Under the pieces are notes generated by a model. The model worked only from the letters and a program-made list of their open reading frames with translations, was not told the origin of the DNA and did no database searches. DNA of 64,000 bases from Fen-183 sp036504335. Its GTDB lineage: Bacteria > Acidobacteriota > Thermoanaerobaculia > UBA5066. The stretch spans positions 1 to 64,000 of the forward strand of contig DASXVJ010000020.1 in the NCBI GenBank assembly GCA_036504335.1, given 5' to 3'. Of this stretch, positions 49,252 through 57,360 are shown piece after piece (the first letter of the stretch is position 1; each line of letters starts with the position of its first letter). The position numbers and the translations under genes are program-made.

Positions 49252-50786
49252 CAGCGCCCGATCGCCGTCTCGCGGTCGAGGATCCGGAGCGTCTTGTCGT
49301 AGAGCGCGTCGACCTCCTCGCGGCTGTTCCCGATCGCCGTCATCCCGAGCTTGCCGTACTGCGACAGCGCGCCGATGAGGTGGAAGAGCACGCCCGACTC
49401 GGAGTTGTGGCTGTAGTGAAGCGCGTTGATCGTGACGATCTCGATCAGGTCCTCCGGCAGGAGGCCGCGGTACGCCTCGGACTGGAGGTTGTCCGTCGCG
49501 CGGTAGAACTTCGGCGAGCCGCGCGGGGAGAGAAAGAGGCCCGACTCGGGGTCGAGGCGTCCGCCCGTGAGGAACTGGAGCGCGAGGTACGGGTGCGTCG
49601 TGCCGCCCATCCGGAGGTTGATCTCGAGCGCGGAGAGCCGCCACGGATCGCCCTCGCGGTCCTTCACGGCGAGGAAATCGACCGCGAAACGGCTCACGAC
49701 GCCGTGCGCCGCGAGCACGGCGCCGATCTTCATCGCGGCCTGCGTGATCTCCCGGCGGTAGCCGTCCGCGGCGGGAAAGAGGCAGCCGAGGAAGACCTGG
49801 CCGCTCGGCCCGCCGAGGACCTGGTCGTGCGTCGAGATCGGGAGGACGTCGCCGTGCGGACCCGTGCGGACCTGGACGGAGGGCGACGTCTTCATCGTCC
49901 CCTCGAGGAACTCCTCGGCGATGCCGCCCATGCGGCGGAACTTCGCGTGGAAGTCGTCCCACGTCTCCCACCCCACCGAGAACTCGAGCTGCGGAAGCCG
50001 CTCGCGGACGGCGGCGGTGTCGGGCGGCCCGTCGGGATAGCGGAAGATCGCGTTGCCCTCGCCCGAGAAGCTGTCGTTCAGCTTCACGACCGCCTTCCGG
50101 AGCGCGGGGTTGCGTCGCTTGAGATCGACGAGGGCCGCCTCGAGATCCGCGTCGTCCCGGAGGTCCTCGTAGCCGTCCGGGCACGCGATCCCGGCCTCGC
50201 GAAAGACCTTCCGGCTGCCGGACTTCGTGCCGAAGTGGCTGAGCGCCGGGTCGACGCCGTTCAGCGGGATGCCGAGGAGGACGGCGAGCCGCCTCTCGAG
50301 CGGGGTCGAGTTGAAGACCGTCAGGTAGGCGCGCGAACGGTCGGGGATGCCCGCGCGGACGCGCTCGATGAGCCGCGGACGTTCGAGGATCTTCTCGGTG
50401 AGCGACCGGGGCGAGGCGTCGTGCGCGCAGAGCAGCGTGAGCCGGCTCCGGGCGTGGCTCGCGGGGATGCCGACGAGGAGCTGGAAGTAGTACTCGAGGA
50501 CGAGCGGGTGGACCGGCTGCGAGGTCACGAAGACGACGCGCGCCCGCGGGTTGCGCAGGCGGATCAGGAGGAAAAGGAGGCGCTCCTCGTAGAAGCTCGC
50601 TCCGTCCAGCTTCGTCAACTCGGCCTGGTCGAGCGTCAGGGAGGGCACCACGACCGACGTGTGGGGCTCCTCGTCGCGGCCCGCAATCGAGTCCCAGACC
50701 TCGAGGAGGCGCGGCTTCAACGCCTCGAACTCGGCGAGCTCGCGTTCCAGGGAAAGCCCGGACGAAAACGGAGGCCTCGGGATCAC
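49251..50786 (-). CDS. ATP-grasp protein (carboxylate-amine ligase-like), function unknown
   Basis: 511 residues from the GTG at 50786, favoured because a TAGAAT box lies 8 nt upstream; a start at 50879 is in frame but would overlap the pilin promoter. Residues 35-200 form a N-terminal pre-domain (TSVVVPSLTLDQAELTKLDGASFYEERLLFLLIRLRNP). The ATP-grasp region spans about 215-420: FGTKSGSRKVFREAGIACPDGYEDL, KAVVKLNDSFSGEGNAIFRY, EEFLEG, and the metal site ALEINLRMGGTTHP. The layout resembles PGM1-type peptide ligases. It forms an operon with malQ. Product unknown. Confidence 0.75.
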   Translation of the reverse strand: MIPRPPFSSGLSLERELAEFEALKPRLLEVWDSIAGRDEEPHTSVVVPSLTLDQAELTKLDGASFYEERLLFLLIRLRNPRARVVFVTSQPVHPLVLEYYFQLLVGIPASHARSRLTLLCAHDASPRSLTEKILERPRLIERVRAGIPDRSRAYLTVFNSTPLERRLAVLLGIPLNGVDPALSHFGTKSGSRKVFREAGIACPDGYEDLRDDADLEAALVDLKRRNPALRKAVVKLNDSFSGEGNAIFRYPDGPPDTAAVRERLPQLEFSVGWETWDDFHAKFRRMGGIAEEFLEGTMKTSPSVQVRTGPHGDVLPISTHDQVLGGPSGQVFLGCLFPAADGYRREITQAAMKIGAVLAAHGVVSRFAVDFLAVKDREGDPWRLSALEINLRMGGTTHPYLALQFLTGGRLDPESGLFLSPRGSPKFYRATDNLQSEAYRGLLPEDLIEIVTINALHYSHNSESGVLFHLIGALSQYGKLGMTAIGNSREEVDALYDKTLRILDRETAIGR

Positions 50787-50794
50787 CTGCGGGG

Positions 50795-50800
50795 ATTCTA
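50795..50800 (-). promoter_or_regulatory. -10-like TAGAAT, leaderless start of the ATP-grasp gene
   Basis: TAGAAT followed by 8 nt (ccccgcag) and the GTG at 50786. The same TAGAAT-CCC...GCA-GTG arrangement is seen at 52105-52120. Confidence 0.45.
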
Positions 50801-50819
50801 GGGCCCGCGTCGGACCCGA

Positions 50820-50834
50820 GGCACGGATCTTGTT
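50820..50834 (+). promoter_or_regulatory. Sigma-54-like promoter of the first pilin gene
   Basis: GGCACGGATCTTGTT: a -24-type GGCACG and, 10 nt on, TTGT where the -12 consensus is TTGC. Almost identical to the site before the second pilin (GGCACGGCTCTTGAA). Lies 50 nt before the TTG start. Confidence 0.5.
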
Positions 50835-50869
50835 TAAGTGCGGGGGAGACCGGAGAGAAAGAGGCGCGA

Positions 50870-51367
50870 TTGAGGACACGGCGGACCGACGCGCGAGGCT
50901 TCACGCTGATCGAGCTGCTGATCGTCGTCGCGATCATCGGAATCATCGTCGCGATCTCGATCGTCAACATGATCAACGCGATCCAGCGCGGGAAGCAGAA
51001 GCGCTCGATGGCGGACATCAAGAGCGTCTCGACGGCCCTCGAGGCCTACATGACGGACTTCAACTACTACCCGGCCGCCGCGGGCTATGCGCTGCCCACG
51101 GGCCTTTCCCTGCCCACGGCCACGCTCGGAACGGCCGCCGGAGTCCTCAGCCCCACGTACATCCGGGTGACGCCGCTCTCGGACGGCTGGAACTCCTGGT
51201 ACCTCTACGGCGCGAGCGCCTTGCGCGGCGACTACCTGGTCCGCTCGGGCGGCGCCGACGGCGTCCCGCAGACGTCTCCCGTCTACGGCCCGACCTCGGA
51301 TTTCAACGCCGACATCATCCTGGTGGACGGAGCGTTCGTGCAGTTTCCGGAGGGCGCCCAGCGCTGA
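50870..51367 (+). CDS. Type IV pilin-like / GspG-like major (pseudo)pilin, copy A
   Basis: 165 residues from a TTG. Short basic leader MRTRRTDARG then FTLIELLIVVAIIGIIVAIS: cleavage after Gly10 and Glu5 of the mature chain are canonical. A GspG/PilA-like globular part follows (KQKRSMADIKSVSTALEAYMTDFNYYPAAAGY), ending in TSDFNADIILVDGAFVQFPEGAQR, nearly the same as copy B. No cysteines. The sigma-54-like site lies upstream. It is probably structural for the pilus built by the PilT-type and PilD proteins encoded 3-10 kb away. Confidence 0.87.
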   Translation: MRTRRTDARGFTLIELLIVVAIIGIIVAISIVNMINAIQRGKQKRSMADIKSVSTALEAYMTDFNYYPAAAGYALPTGLSLPTATLGTAAGVLSPTYIRVTPLSDGWNSWYLYGASALRGDYLVRSGGADGVPQTSPVYGPTSDFNADIILVDGAFVQFPEGAQR

Positions 51368-51495
51368 TCGCCGGGGGCGGCCGGGTGACAATCGCTGTAT
51401 GGTTCCCCTCGTCCCCCCGACAAAAATTCGTCACGGGGAGGTCCTCACGGGCGCCGGCCTGCTTCAAATACTGAAAATGCGAGAGATCGGGGCAC

Positions 51496-51510
51496 GGCAC
51501 GGCTCTTGAA
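51496..51510 (+). promoter_or_regulatory. Sigma-54-like promoter of the second pilin gene
   Basis: GGCACGGCTCTTGAA, with GG and the -12 TTGA spaced as in sigma-54 promoters (consensus ends TTGC). Lies 42 nt before the ATG at 51538. The rest of the 170-bp interval between the pilins holds no gene. Confidence 0.5.
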
Positions 51511-51537
51511 GGAGAGGCGAGTGGAGGTTGATCCAAA

Positions 51538-52035
51538 ATGAAAAGGAACCAGAAGGGTTTCACGCTCATCGAGCTTCTGATCGTCGTCGCGATCATCGGC
51601 ATCATCGTCGCGATCGCCATTCCCAACCTGCTCAACGCCATCCAGCGCGCCAAGCAGAAGAGGACGATGGGTGACATGCGCTCGGCCGGCACGGCCGCCG
51701 AGGCCTACGCCGTCGACTTCAACCACTACCCGGCGGCCGCGGGTTACTCGCTCCCGACCGGCATCACGTTCGGGTCGATCACGTTCAACACGGGCGGCGT
51801 CGGGACGAGCTTCAGCGGGCAGGTCACGCCCACGTACATCCGCGTTCTCCCGATGGCAGACGGCTGGCAGTCGTACTTCTTCTACTCGAGCACCGGCCAG
51901 CTCTACGGCATCGCGTCGGGCGGCAAGAACGGCGCGACCGAAGCCGCCATCGGCGGCGAGACGACGGACTTCAACAACGACATCATCTTCGTGAACGGTC
52001 AGTTCGTTCAGTACCCCGCGGGCGCGCAGCGGTAA
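51538..52035 (+). CDS. Type IV pilin-like / GspG-like major (pseudo)pilin, copy B
   Basis: 165 residues. Leader MKRNQKG then FTLIELLIVVAIIGIIVAIAIPNLLNAIQRAKQKRTMGDM, with Glu5 and Pro22 of canonical type IV pilins (copy A has Val at the Pro position). The C-terminal TTDFNNDIIFVNGQFVQYPAGAQR matches copy A at most positions, so the two are tandem duplicates diverged mainly in the middle. GGAGG precedes the ATG, and a strong terminator follows the gene, as expected for a highly expressed pilin. Likely the major pilin. Confidence 0.9.
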   Translation: MKRNQKGFTLIELLIVVAIIGIIVAIAIPNLLNAIQRAKQKRTMGDMRSAGTAAEAYAVDFNHYPAAAGYSLPTGITFGSITFNTGGVGTSFSGQVTPTYIRVLPMADGWQSYFFYSSTGQLYGIASGGKNGATEAAIGGETTDFNNDIIFVNGQFVQYPAGAQR

Positions 52036-52054
52036 GTCCTCCCGCTTCGGCCTG

Positions 52055-52086
52055 AAGAGCCCCCTCACGGGGGCTCTTTTCTTTTG
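52055..52086 (+). terminator. Rho-independent terminator after pilin B
   Basis: Stem AAGAGCCCCC / GGGGGCTCTT (52055-52064 with 52069-52078), loop TCAC, followed by a T-rich run (ttcttttgg). The only classic intrinsic terminator I find in the window. Confidence 0.92.
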
Positions 52087-52104
52087 GAGCGGTCTGCGCG
52101 CGCC

Positions 52105-52110
52105 TAGAAT
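52105..52110 (+). promoter_or_regulatory. -10-like TAGAAT, leaderless start of the third YfhO-like gene
   Basis: TAGAAT, 7 nt (ccctgca), GTG at 52118. It starts a new transcript right after the pilin terminator. Confidence 0.45.
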
Positions 52111-52117
52111 CCCTGCA

Positions 52118-54412
52118 GTGAAGCGGGGCAAGGCGATGGGACGGACGGCGCTGCTCGGCGGCGCGCTCGGGCTCGCGTTCGCCGCCGCCCTCCTCGGCCC
52201 CGGCGCCCTCGCCGGGCTCGTCCCGGCGCGCGGCGACCTCGCGGATTTCTTCTGGCCCATGAAGGCCTACACCGCCGCGCGGTGGGCGGCCGGGAGCCTT
52301 CCACTCTGGAACCCGCTCTCGGGTTGTGGCGAGCCGTGGCTCGCGCAGCTGCAGACGGGCGTCCTCTACCCGGGCGACCTCCCGTTCCTCCTCGGCGGCG
52401 CTGCGGGACCCCTCCTCGCGATCGCCCTGCACCTCGCCGTTGCGGCGGCCGGGATGGCGGCCTGGCTGTCGGACCTCGGCACGTCCCGCGCGGGCGCGCT
52501 CGCGGGCGCGGCGGTTTTCGCCGGGGGCGGCGCGTTCCTGTCGCTCGCGCCGGTCTACAACAACTTCTGCACGGCGGCCTTCCTGCCGTGGCTCTTCCTC
52601 GGGGCGCGCCGCGCCGTGCGCGGAGCGACGCCCGCCCTCTTCGCGCTCGCGGTGGCGCTCGCCTTCCTCGGCGGCGAGCCCGCGCTTGCGGCCGCGGGAG
52701 CCTCTGCCGCCGCGCTCCTCGCGGTCGTGACGCGCGGCGAAGACTCGACGCGGCCGGCGGCGAGGGCCCGGGCGGCTCTTCGCGCGGGCTGGGGCCTCGT
52801 CCTCGGGCTCGGGCTCGCGGCGGCCGCGCTCGGGCCGTTCCTCGTCCTCGTGACGTCGACGGGGCGGATCGCGGGCGCGACCCGGGCCGAGGCTCTCGCG
52901 CGCCCGGTCGGCCGCGCGGATCTCGCCGATCTCGCCGTGCCCCCGGCGCCCGAAGCGCCGCGCCGCGCCGGGCCGGGCCGCGGCGGCTACCTCGCGACGC
53001 TCGCCCTCGGGCCCCTGCCGTTCCTCCTCGCGGCGGCGGCGGGCGCGGGCTTCGCGGCGCGCCCGCGTCTTCTCCTCGCGCTCCTCGCGCTCGCGGCGTT
53101 CGGCGTCGTCCTCGCGCTTGGCGCGCGCGGAGGCCTCGTGCCGCTGCTGTGGGACGGCGGGTGGGCCCGGGGCGTGCGCTTTCCGGCGCGCTGGTTCGTG
53201 TTCGCGCACGTCGCGCTCGCGGCGGCGGCGGGCGCGGGCCTCGACGGCTGGCGGGACGGGCACCTCATGAGGTGGCCGAGGCGCGACGGGGTCGAGGCCG
53301 AGCCGCCCGGGAGAACGCCGCTCCTCCTCTCGGCGGCGCTCGCGCTCGGCGCGCTCGGCGTTCTCGCCGCCTTCGCCGCCGCCGAACGGCGAGTTCCTTC
53401 GATCGCCGCATGGGCGTCCTTCGCGGCCGCGGGGGCCGGAGTCGTTCTCCTGAGACGCGCCCGCGAACCCGGCGTGCCCTCCCGCGCCCACGGCGGCGCG
53501 CTCCTCGTCCTCTGCGTCGCCCTCCCGCTCCCGCTGGGCGCGCGCGACGTCTTCGCGGGCGTGCCGGCCGCGGACCTCGCGGGCGTGCCGGGCGTCGTCG
53601 CGGACCTCGCGCCCGGCGCGGCGGGCCGCGTCTTTCCGGTCGTGTCGGACGGCGCGCTCCTCCGGACGTGGCTCGGGCCGGGGTGGTCGGCCGACTCCGC
53701 CCGCCGCGCCCATGCGGCGCTCGCGGGCTACGGTTCGCTCCCGCTCGGCCTCGCGTCGGCCGCGTCGCCGTCGCCGATCTCCAATCCGTGGCGAACGCGG
53801 CTTCTCGGCGCCGCGCTGTCCGGCGGCGACGCCGGTGCGCTCCTCGGTCTCGCGGACGTGCGGCGCGTCGTGACGCCATTCCCGGCGGCGATGCCGGGAG
53901 CGCGCCTCGACCGGCGGTCCGGGGACGTCCTGCGCTACGCGCTCGAGCGCCCGCTCGGACGGGTGTTTTTCGCGCGCGAGGCGGCCGTGCTCGACGACGA
54001 TTCCGCGTTCCGTGCGCTCTCGGACCGCACGTTCGACCCGGAGGCGCGCGCGCTTCTCGCGCCGGGCGCCGGGGCGGTCCCTCCGCGGCGCGGCGCCCGC
54101 AGCTACGCGGTCGCGAAGGTGACGAAGGACGAACCCGAGACGCTCGCGGTCGAGACGGCGACGTCCGAGGCGGCGACGCTCGTCGTCACGCGCTCGTGGG
54201 ATGCGGGATGGGAGGCGCGGCTGGACGGTGCGCGCGTCCCGCTCCGCCGCTGCGATCTCGCGCTCATGGCGGTCGCGGTCCCGGCCGGCGAGCACACCCT
54301 CACGCTCACGTACCGGCCGGCGGCGTTCCGCGCAGGCGCCGCCGTCTCCGGGGCGTCGCTCCTCGTCCTCCTCGGCCTCGTCCTCGCGGGCCGGAAGGAG
54401 GACGGCGCGTGA
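52118..54412 (+). CDS. YfhO-like polytopic membrane protein (third of three)
   Basis: 764 residues from GTG. Same architecture as the pair at 4470-8803: first helix, outer loop RGDLADFFWPMKAYTAARWA and LPLWNPLSGCGEPWLAQLQTGVLYPGDLPFLL, about eleven helices, C-terminal outer domain with TLVVTRSWDAGWEARLDGARVPLRRCDLALMAVAVPAGEHTLTLTYRPAAFRAG, and a last helix. This time it sits in a pilus locus, between the pilin terminator and the prepilin peptidase (GTGA overlap), so it may act on the pilus or its glycans. That link is inference. An in-frame ATG at 52136 is an alternative start. Confidence 0.75.
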   Translation: MKRGKAMGRTALLGGALGLAFAAALLGPGALAGLVPARGDLADFFWPMKAYTAARWAAGSLPLWNPLSGCGEPWLAQLQTGVLYPGDLPFLLGGAAGPLLAIALHLAVAAAGMAAWLSDLGTSRAGALAGAAVFAGGGAFLSLAPVYNNFCTAAFLPWLFLGARRAVRGATPALFALAVALAFLGGEPALAAAGASAAALLAVVTRGEDSTRPAARARAALRAGWGLVLGLGLAAAALGPFLVLVTSTGRIAGATRAEALARPVGRADLADLAVPPAPEAPRRAGPGRGGYLATLALGPLPFLLAAAAGAGFAARPRLLLALLALAAFGVVLALGARGGLVPLLWDGGWARGVRFPARWFVFAHVALAAAAGAGLDGWRDGHLMRWPRRDGVEAEPPGRTPLLLSAALALGALGVLAAFAAAERRVPSIAAWASFAAAGAGVVLLRRAREPGVPSRAHGGALLVLCVALPLPLGARDVFAGVPAADLAGVPGVVADLAPGAAGRVFPVVSDGALLRTWLGPGWSADSARRAHAALAGYGSLPLGLASAASPSPISNPWRTRLLGAALSGGDAGALLGLADVRRVVTPFPAAMPGARLDRRSGDVLRYALERPLGRVFFAREAAVLDDDSAFRALSDRTFDPEARALLAPGAGAVPPRRGARSYAVAKVTKDEPETLAVETATSEAATLVVTRSWDAGWEARLDGARVPLRRCDLALMAVAVPAGEHTLTLTYRPAAFRAGAAVSGASLLVLLGLVLAGRKEDGA

Positions 54413-55587
54413 CGGGGATCCCGGACGCGGCCCTCGTCGTTCTCTTCGGCGCCGTCGGCGCCGTCGCGGGCTCCTTCGCGAACGTCTGCATCCACCGCCT
54501 CCCGCGCGGCGAGTCCATCGTCCACCCGCCGTCGCGGTGCCCGAAATGCGGGGTGCGCGTCGCGTGGCACGACAACGTCCCCGTCCTTTCGTGGCTCGTT
54601 CTCGGGGGCCGGTGCCGCGCCTGCCGCGCCCCGATCTCGCGGCGCTACCCGCTCGTGGAGGCGGCCGGCGCGGCGATCTTCGCCGGCGCGGCGCTCCTGT
54701 GGGGACCGACGCCGGTGGCGGCAGGCGGCGCGCTTCTCGGCCTGGCGTGCCTGATCCTCGTGGCGACGGACCTCGAGACGCGGACGCTCCCGGACGAGGT
54801 CACGCTCGGGACCCTCGGGCTCGGCCTCCTCGTCGCGGCCGTGCGCGACCGCGCCGCCGCCGCGCCCGGTGAGGCGTTCCTCTCCGCGCACGGCCACTTC
54901 GTGGAGGCCGCGCTCGGCGCCGCGGCGGGCGCCGCGTTCCTCGAGCTCGTCCGGCGCGCGTACGCCGCCGTGCGCGGAGGGGACGGAATGGGCGGCGGGG
55001 ACGTCAAGATGCTCGCGATGGCAGGGGCGTTCACCGGCCCCGCGGGGGTCTTCCTGACGCTCTTCTTCGCCTCGCTCTCCGGGACCGCGGTGGCGGGAGG
55101 CGCGGCTCTCGTCCGCCGCGTGAGATGGGCGCTCGCCCTGGGCGCCGCGAAGCGCGACGCGTCCGACGCGTCCGCGCTCGCGCGCTCGGGCGGCCTTCTC
55201 GTGGGCGACGACGGAAGACTCGTCGCCGCGGGCGCGCGCTGGCGCGAGATCCCGGGCGCCGCGTCGGTCGGGGAGAGAGTCGCGGCGGACCGGCGCACGG
55301 CGGGCCGTCTCCTCGCGTTCGTCCGGCGCGCGCGGGTCCGCGCCCGCGGCGGCAAAGGCTCGGCCTCGGGCCGGTTGCCCGTGGACGACGGCGCCGACTT
55401 CTTCCGCGTGCTTGCGGGCCGGGCCGCGCCGACGCCGGCGGGCCTCCTCGTCCTCCTCGCGCGCGTGGACGTTCCGTTCGGCGTCTTCCTCGCGGCGGGC
55501 GCGGTTCTCGCGTTCGCGTTCGGCCGGCCGGCTCTGGAGTCGCTCTTCGGCACGTGGGCGCCGTTTCCGTCGAGGCTCCTGCCGTGA
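54409..55587 (+). CDS. pilD: Prepilin peptidase (PilD-like) with a soluble C-terminal insert
   Basis: 392 residues. SFANVCIHRLPRGESIVHPPSRCPKC at the N-terminus with two CxxC pairs (44/47 and 69/72) for zinc, and catalytic aspartates Asp121 (ATDLETRTLPD) and Asp198 (GGGDVKMLAMAG). These cleave prepilin leaders after Gly and N-methylate the new N-terminus. Most PilD are about 260-290 residues; here about 105 extra, mainly charged residues (245-350) with DGADFFRVLAG lie before a last helix (355-378). Their role is unknown. It overlaps both neighbours by 4 nt and probably processes the six pilin-type genes of this window. Confidence 0.9.
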   Translation: MTGIPDAALVVLFGAVGAVAGSFANVCIHRLPRGESIVHPPSRCPKCGVRVAWHDNVPVLSWLVLGGRCRACRAPISRRYPLVEAAGAAIFAGAALLWGPTPVAAGGALLGLACLILVATDLETRTLPDEVTLGTLGLGLLVAAVRDRAAAAPGEAFLSAHGHFVEAALGAAAGAAFLELVRRAYAAVRGGDGMGGGDVKMLAMAGAFTGPAGVFLTLFFASLSGTAVAGGAALVRRVRWALALGAAKRDASDASALARSGGLLVGDDGRLVAAGARWREIPGAASVGERVAADRRTAGRLLAFVRRARVRARGGKGSASGRLPVDDGADFFRVLAGRAAPTPAGLLVLLARVDVPFGVFLAAGAVLAFAFGRPALESLFGTWAPFPSRLLP

Positions 55588-57356
55588 CGAGCCGCTCGTT
55601 CGAGCGCGAGGTGCGCAACGTGATCCTGGGCGGCCTCGTGACGCTGCTGTTTCTCGCGGGCACCGCGGCCGTCGTCCTCCGCAACACGACGACGTGGGGT
55701 GTCGCGGAGAACGAGCGGCGCCTCGTGCGCGAGACGCGCTCGGCCGCCAGCGCCCTCGCGGCGGGAGGGAGCCCCGTGCGGTCGCTGGCCGACGACGCCG
55801 GAGCGGGGCGCGCGCTGCGCGAGGGCGGCGCGCGGAGCGCCGCCCTCTACGACGCGCGCGGCTCGCGGCTCGTCGACGCCCCGTATCTTCCGGGCGCGGG
55901 CGAGGCTCCCGTGCGCCTCGCCGCCGAGGACCTCGCGGCCACCGAGCCGCTCGTGCGCGACGCGGGAGAAGGCCCGGTCGTGCTCGCGCCGCTTCCGGGC
56001 GACGGGCGCGTCCTGCGCGTCGCGTGGAACGACCCCGACGTGGCGGCCGTTCGCCGCAACGCGCGCATCGTCCTCGTCGCGGTTCCGGCCGCGGCGGCCG
56101 TCCTCGTCGTCCTCGTCGTCCCGTTTCTCAGGCGGCTCATGGCGCCGATCGACGCCATCGCGGAGACGGCGCGCGGCGCCGGCGACCTCGTGCCGGAGGC
56201 CGTCCCCCGCGCCGCGCGGGACGAGGCCGAGGGCGCCGCGCAGACGTTCGCGCGCACGCTCGAGGCTCTCCGCAACCGCACGGTCGAGCTCGAGGAGCTT
56301 CGGCGCTCCGAACAGCTCCGCGCCGATGCGCTGGCCGTGACGGCCGAGACGCTCGTGCGCTCGCACCCGGGCGGCCTCCTCGTCGTGGACGCCGCGGGAC
56401 GGCTTGCCGAGGCGAACGGCCCGGCGCGCGCGGTGCTCGGCCTCGGGGACGCCGACGTGGGGCGCCCGGCCGCCGAGGCGCTCCTCGACGTCCCGGTTCT
56501 CGCGTCCGCCGCCGAGAAGGCCCGGGCGGGCGCGCCGACGCTCTCGACCGAGTTCGCGCTCGGCGACGACACCGGCGGGCGCCTCCTCGAGGTGATCGCG
56601 GTCCCGATCCTCGACGCGGAACAGAACGTCCTCGGGGCGCTTCTCTTCGTCGAGGACCGGACCGAGACCCGCAGGCTCGAGCGCGAGGTGTCGTCGCGGC
56701 GCGAGCTCGCGGCGCTCGGCGAGATGTCTGCGGGCATCGCACACGAATTCCGCAACGCGACGGGGACGATCCTCGGCTGGGCGCGCCTCGCGGCGCGGAC
56801 GGACGACACCGCGGCCCGCGCGCGGCATCTCGACGCGATCCAGGCCGAGGCCGAGCACGTCGCGCGCGTGACGGGGGACTTCCTCTTTTTCGCGAAGCCC
56901 GAGCGGCTCGAGACGGCGCCCTGCGACCTCGGCGCGCTCGCGCGGGAGATCGCCGCCGAGCAGAAGGTGATCACCCCGGCCGTGGACGTCTCCGTCGCGG
57001 GGACGTTCGCGCCGGCCGAGGCCGACGCCGCGCTCGTCAAGCGCGCCCTCGTGAACCTCGTCAAGAACGCGTGCGAGGCGGCGCTCGGCCGGCCCGGCGG
57101 CGGCCGCGTCGTCCTGTCGGGGGACGCGGGGGCGGGAACGGTCCGCATCGCCGTCGAGGACGACGGGCCGGGAGTGCCGGACGAGTCGGCCTCCAAGCTC
57201 TTCGTCCCGTTCTACTCGACGAAGGAGGCGGGCACCGGACTCGGGCTCGCACTCGTCGCGAAGATCGCGGCGCTCCACCGCGGCGGCGTCTCGGTCGAGA
57301 GGTCCGCCGCCCTCGGCGGCGCGCGCTTCGTCCTCTCTCTGCCCGCGGCGCGCTGA
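55584..57356 (+). CDS. Sensor histidine kinase (PilS/NtrY-like)
   Basis: 590 residues. Helix 1 at 15-32, an outer sensor region (35-150), helix 2 at 155-180, a HAMP-like linker, a PAS domain (about 250-360: HPGGLLVVDAAGRLAEANGPARAVLGL), the dimerisation helix with His387 in AGIAHEFRNATGTILGW, and the ATPase domain with NLVKNACEAAL (N box), EDDGPGVPD (G1) and GTGLGLALV (G2). Resembles NtrB/PilS-type kinases that act on sigma-54 activators; such a regulator is not in the window. The pilin promoters look sigma-54-like, so control of pili is plausible. Confidence 0.88.
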   Translation: MTSRSFEREVRNVILGGLVTLLFLAGTAAVVLRNTTTWGVAENERRLVRETRSAASALAAGGSPVRSLADDAGAGRALREGGARSAALYDARGSRLVDAPYLPGAGEAPVRLAAEDLAATEPLVRDAGEGPVVLAPLPGDGRVLRVAWNDPDVAAVRRNARIVLVAVPAAAAVLVVLVVPFLRRLMAPIDAIAETARGAGDLVPEAVPRAARDEAEGAAQTFARTLEALRNRTVELEELRRSEQLRADALAVTAETLVRSHPGGLLVVDAAGRLAEANGPARAVLGLGDADVGRPAAEALLDVPVLASAAEKARAGAPTLSTEFALGDDTGGRLLEVIAVPILDAEQNVLGALLFVEDRTETRRLEREVSSRRELAALGEMSAGIAHEFRNATGTILGWARLAARTDDTAARARHLDAIQAEAEHVARVTGDFLFFAKPERLETAPCDLGALAREIAAEQKVITPAVDVSVAGTFAPAEADAALVKRALVNLVKNACEAALGRPGGGRVVLSGDAGAGTVRIAVEDDGPGVPDESASKLFVPFYSTKEAGTGLGLALVAKIAALHRGGVSVERSAALGGARFVLSLPAAR

Positions 57357-57360
57357 GGCG

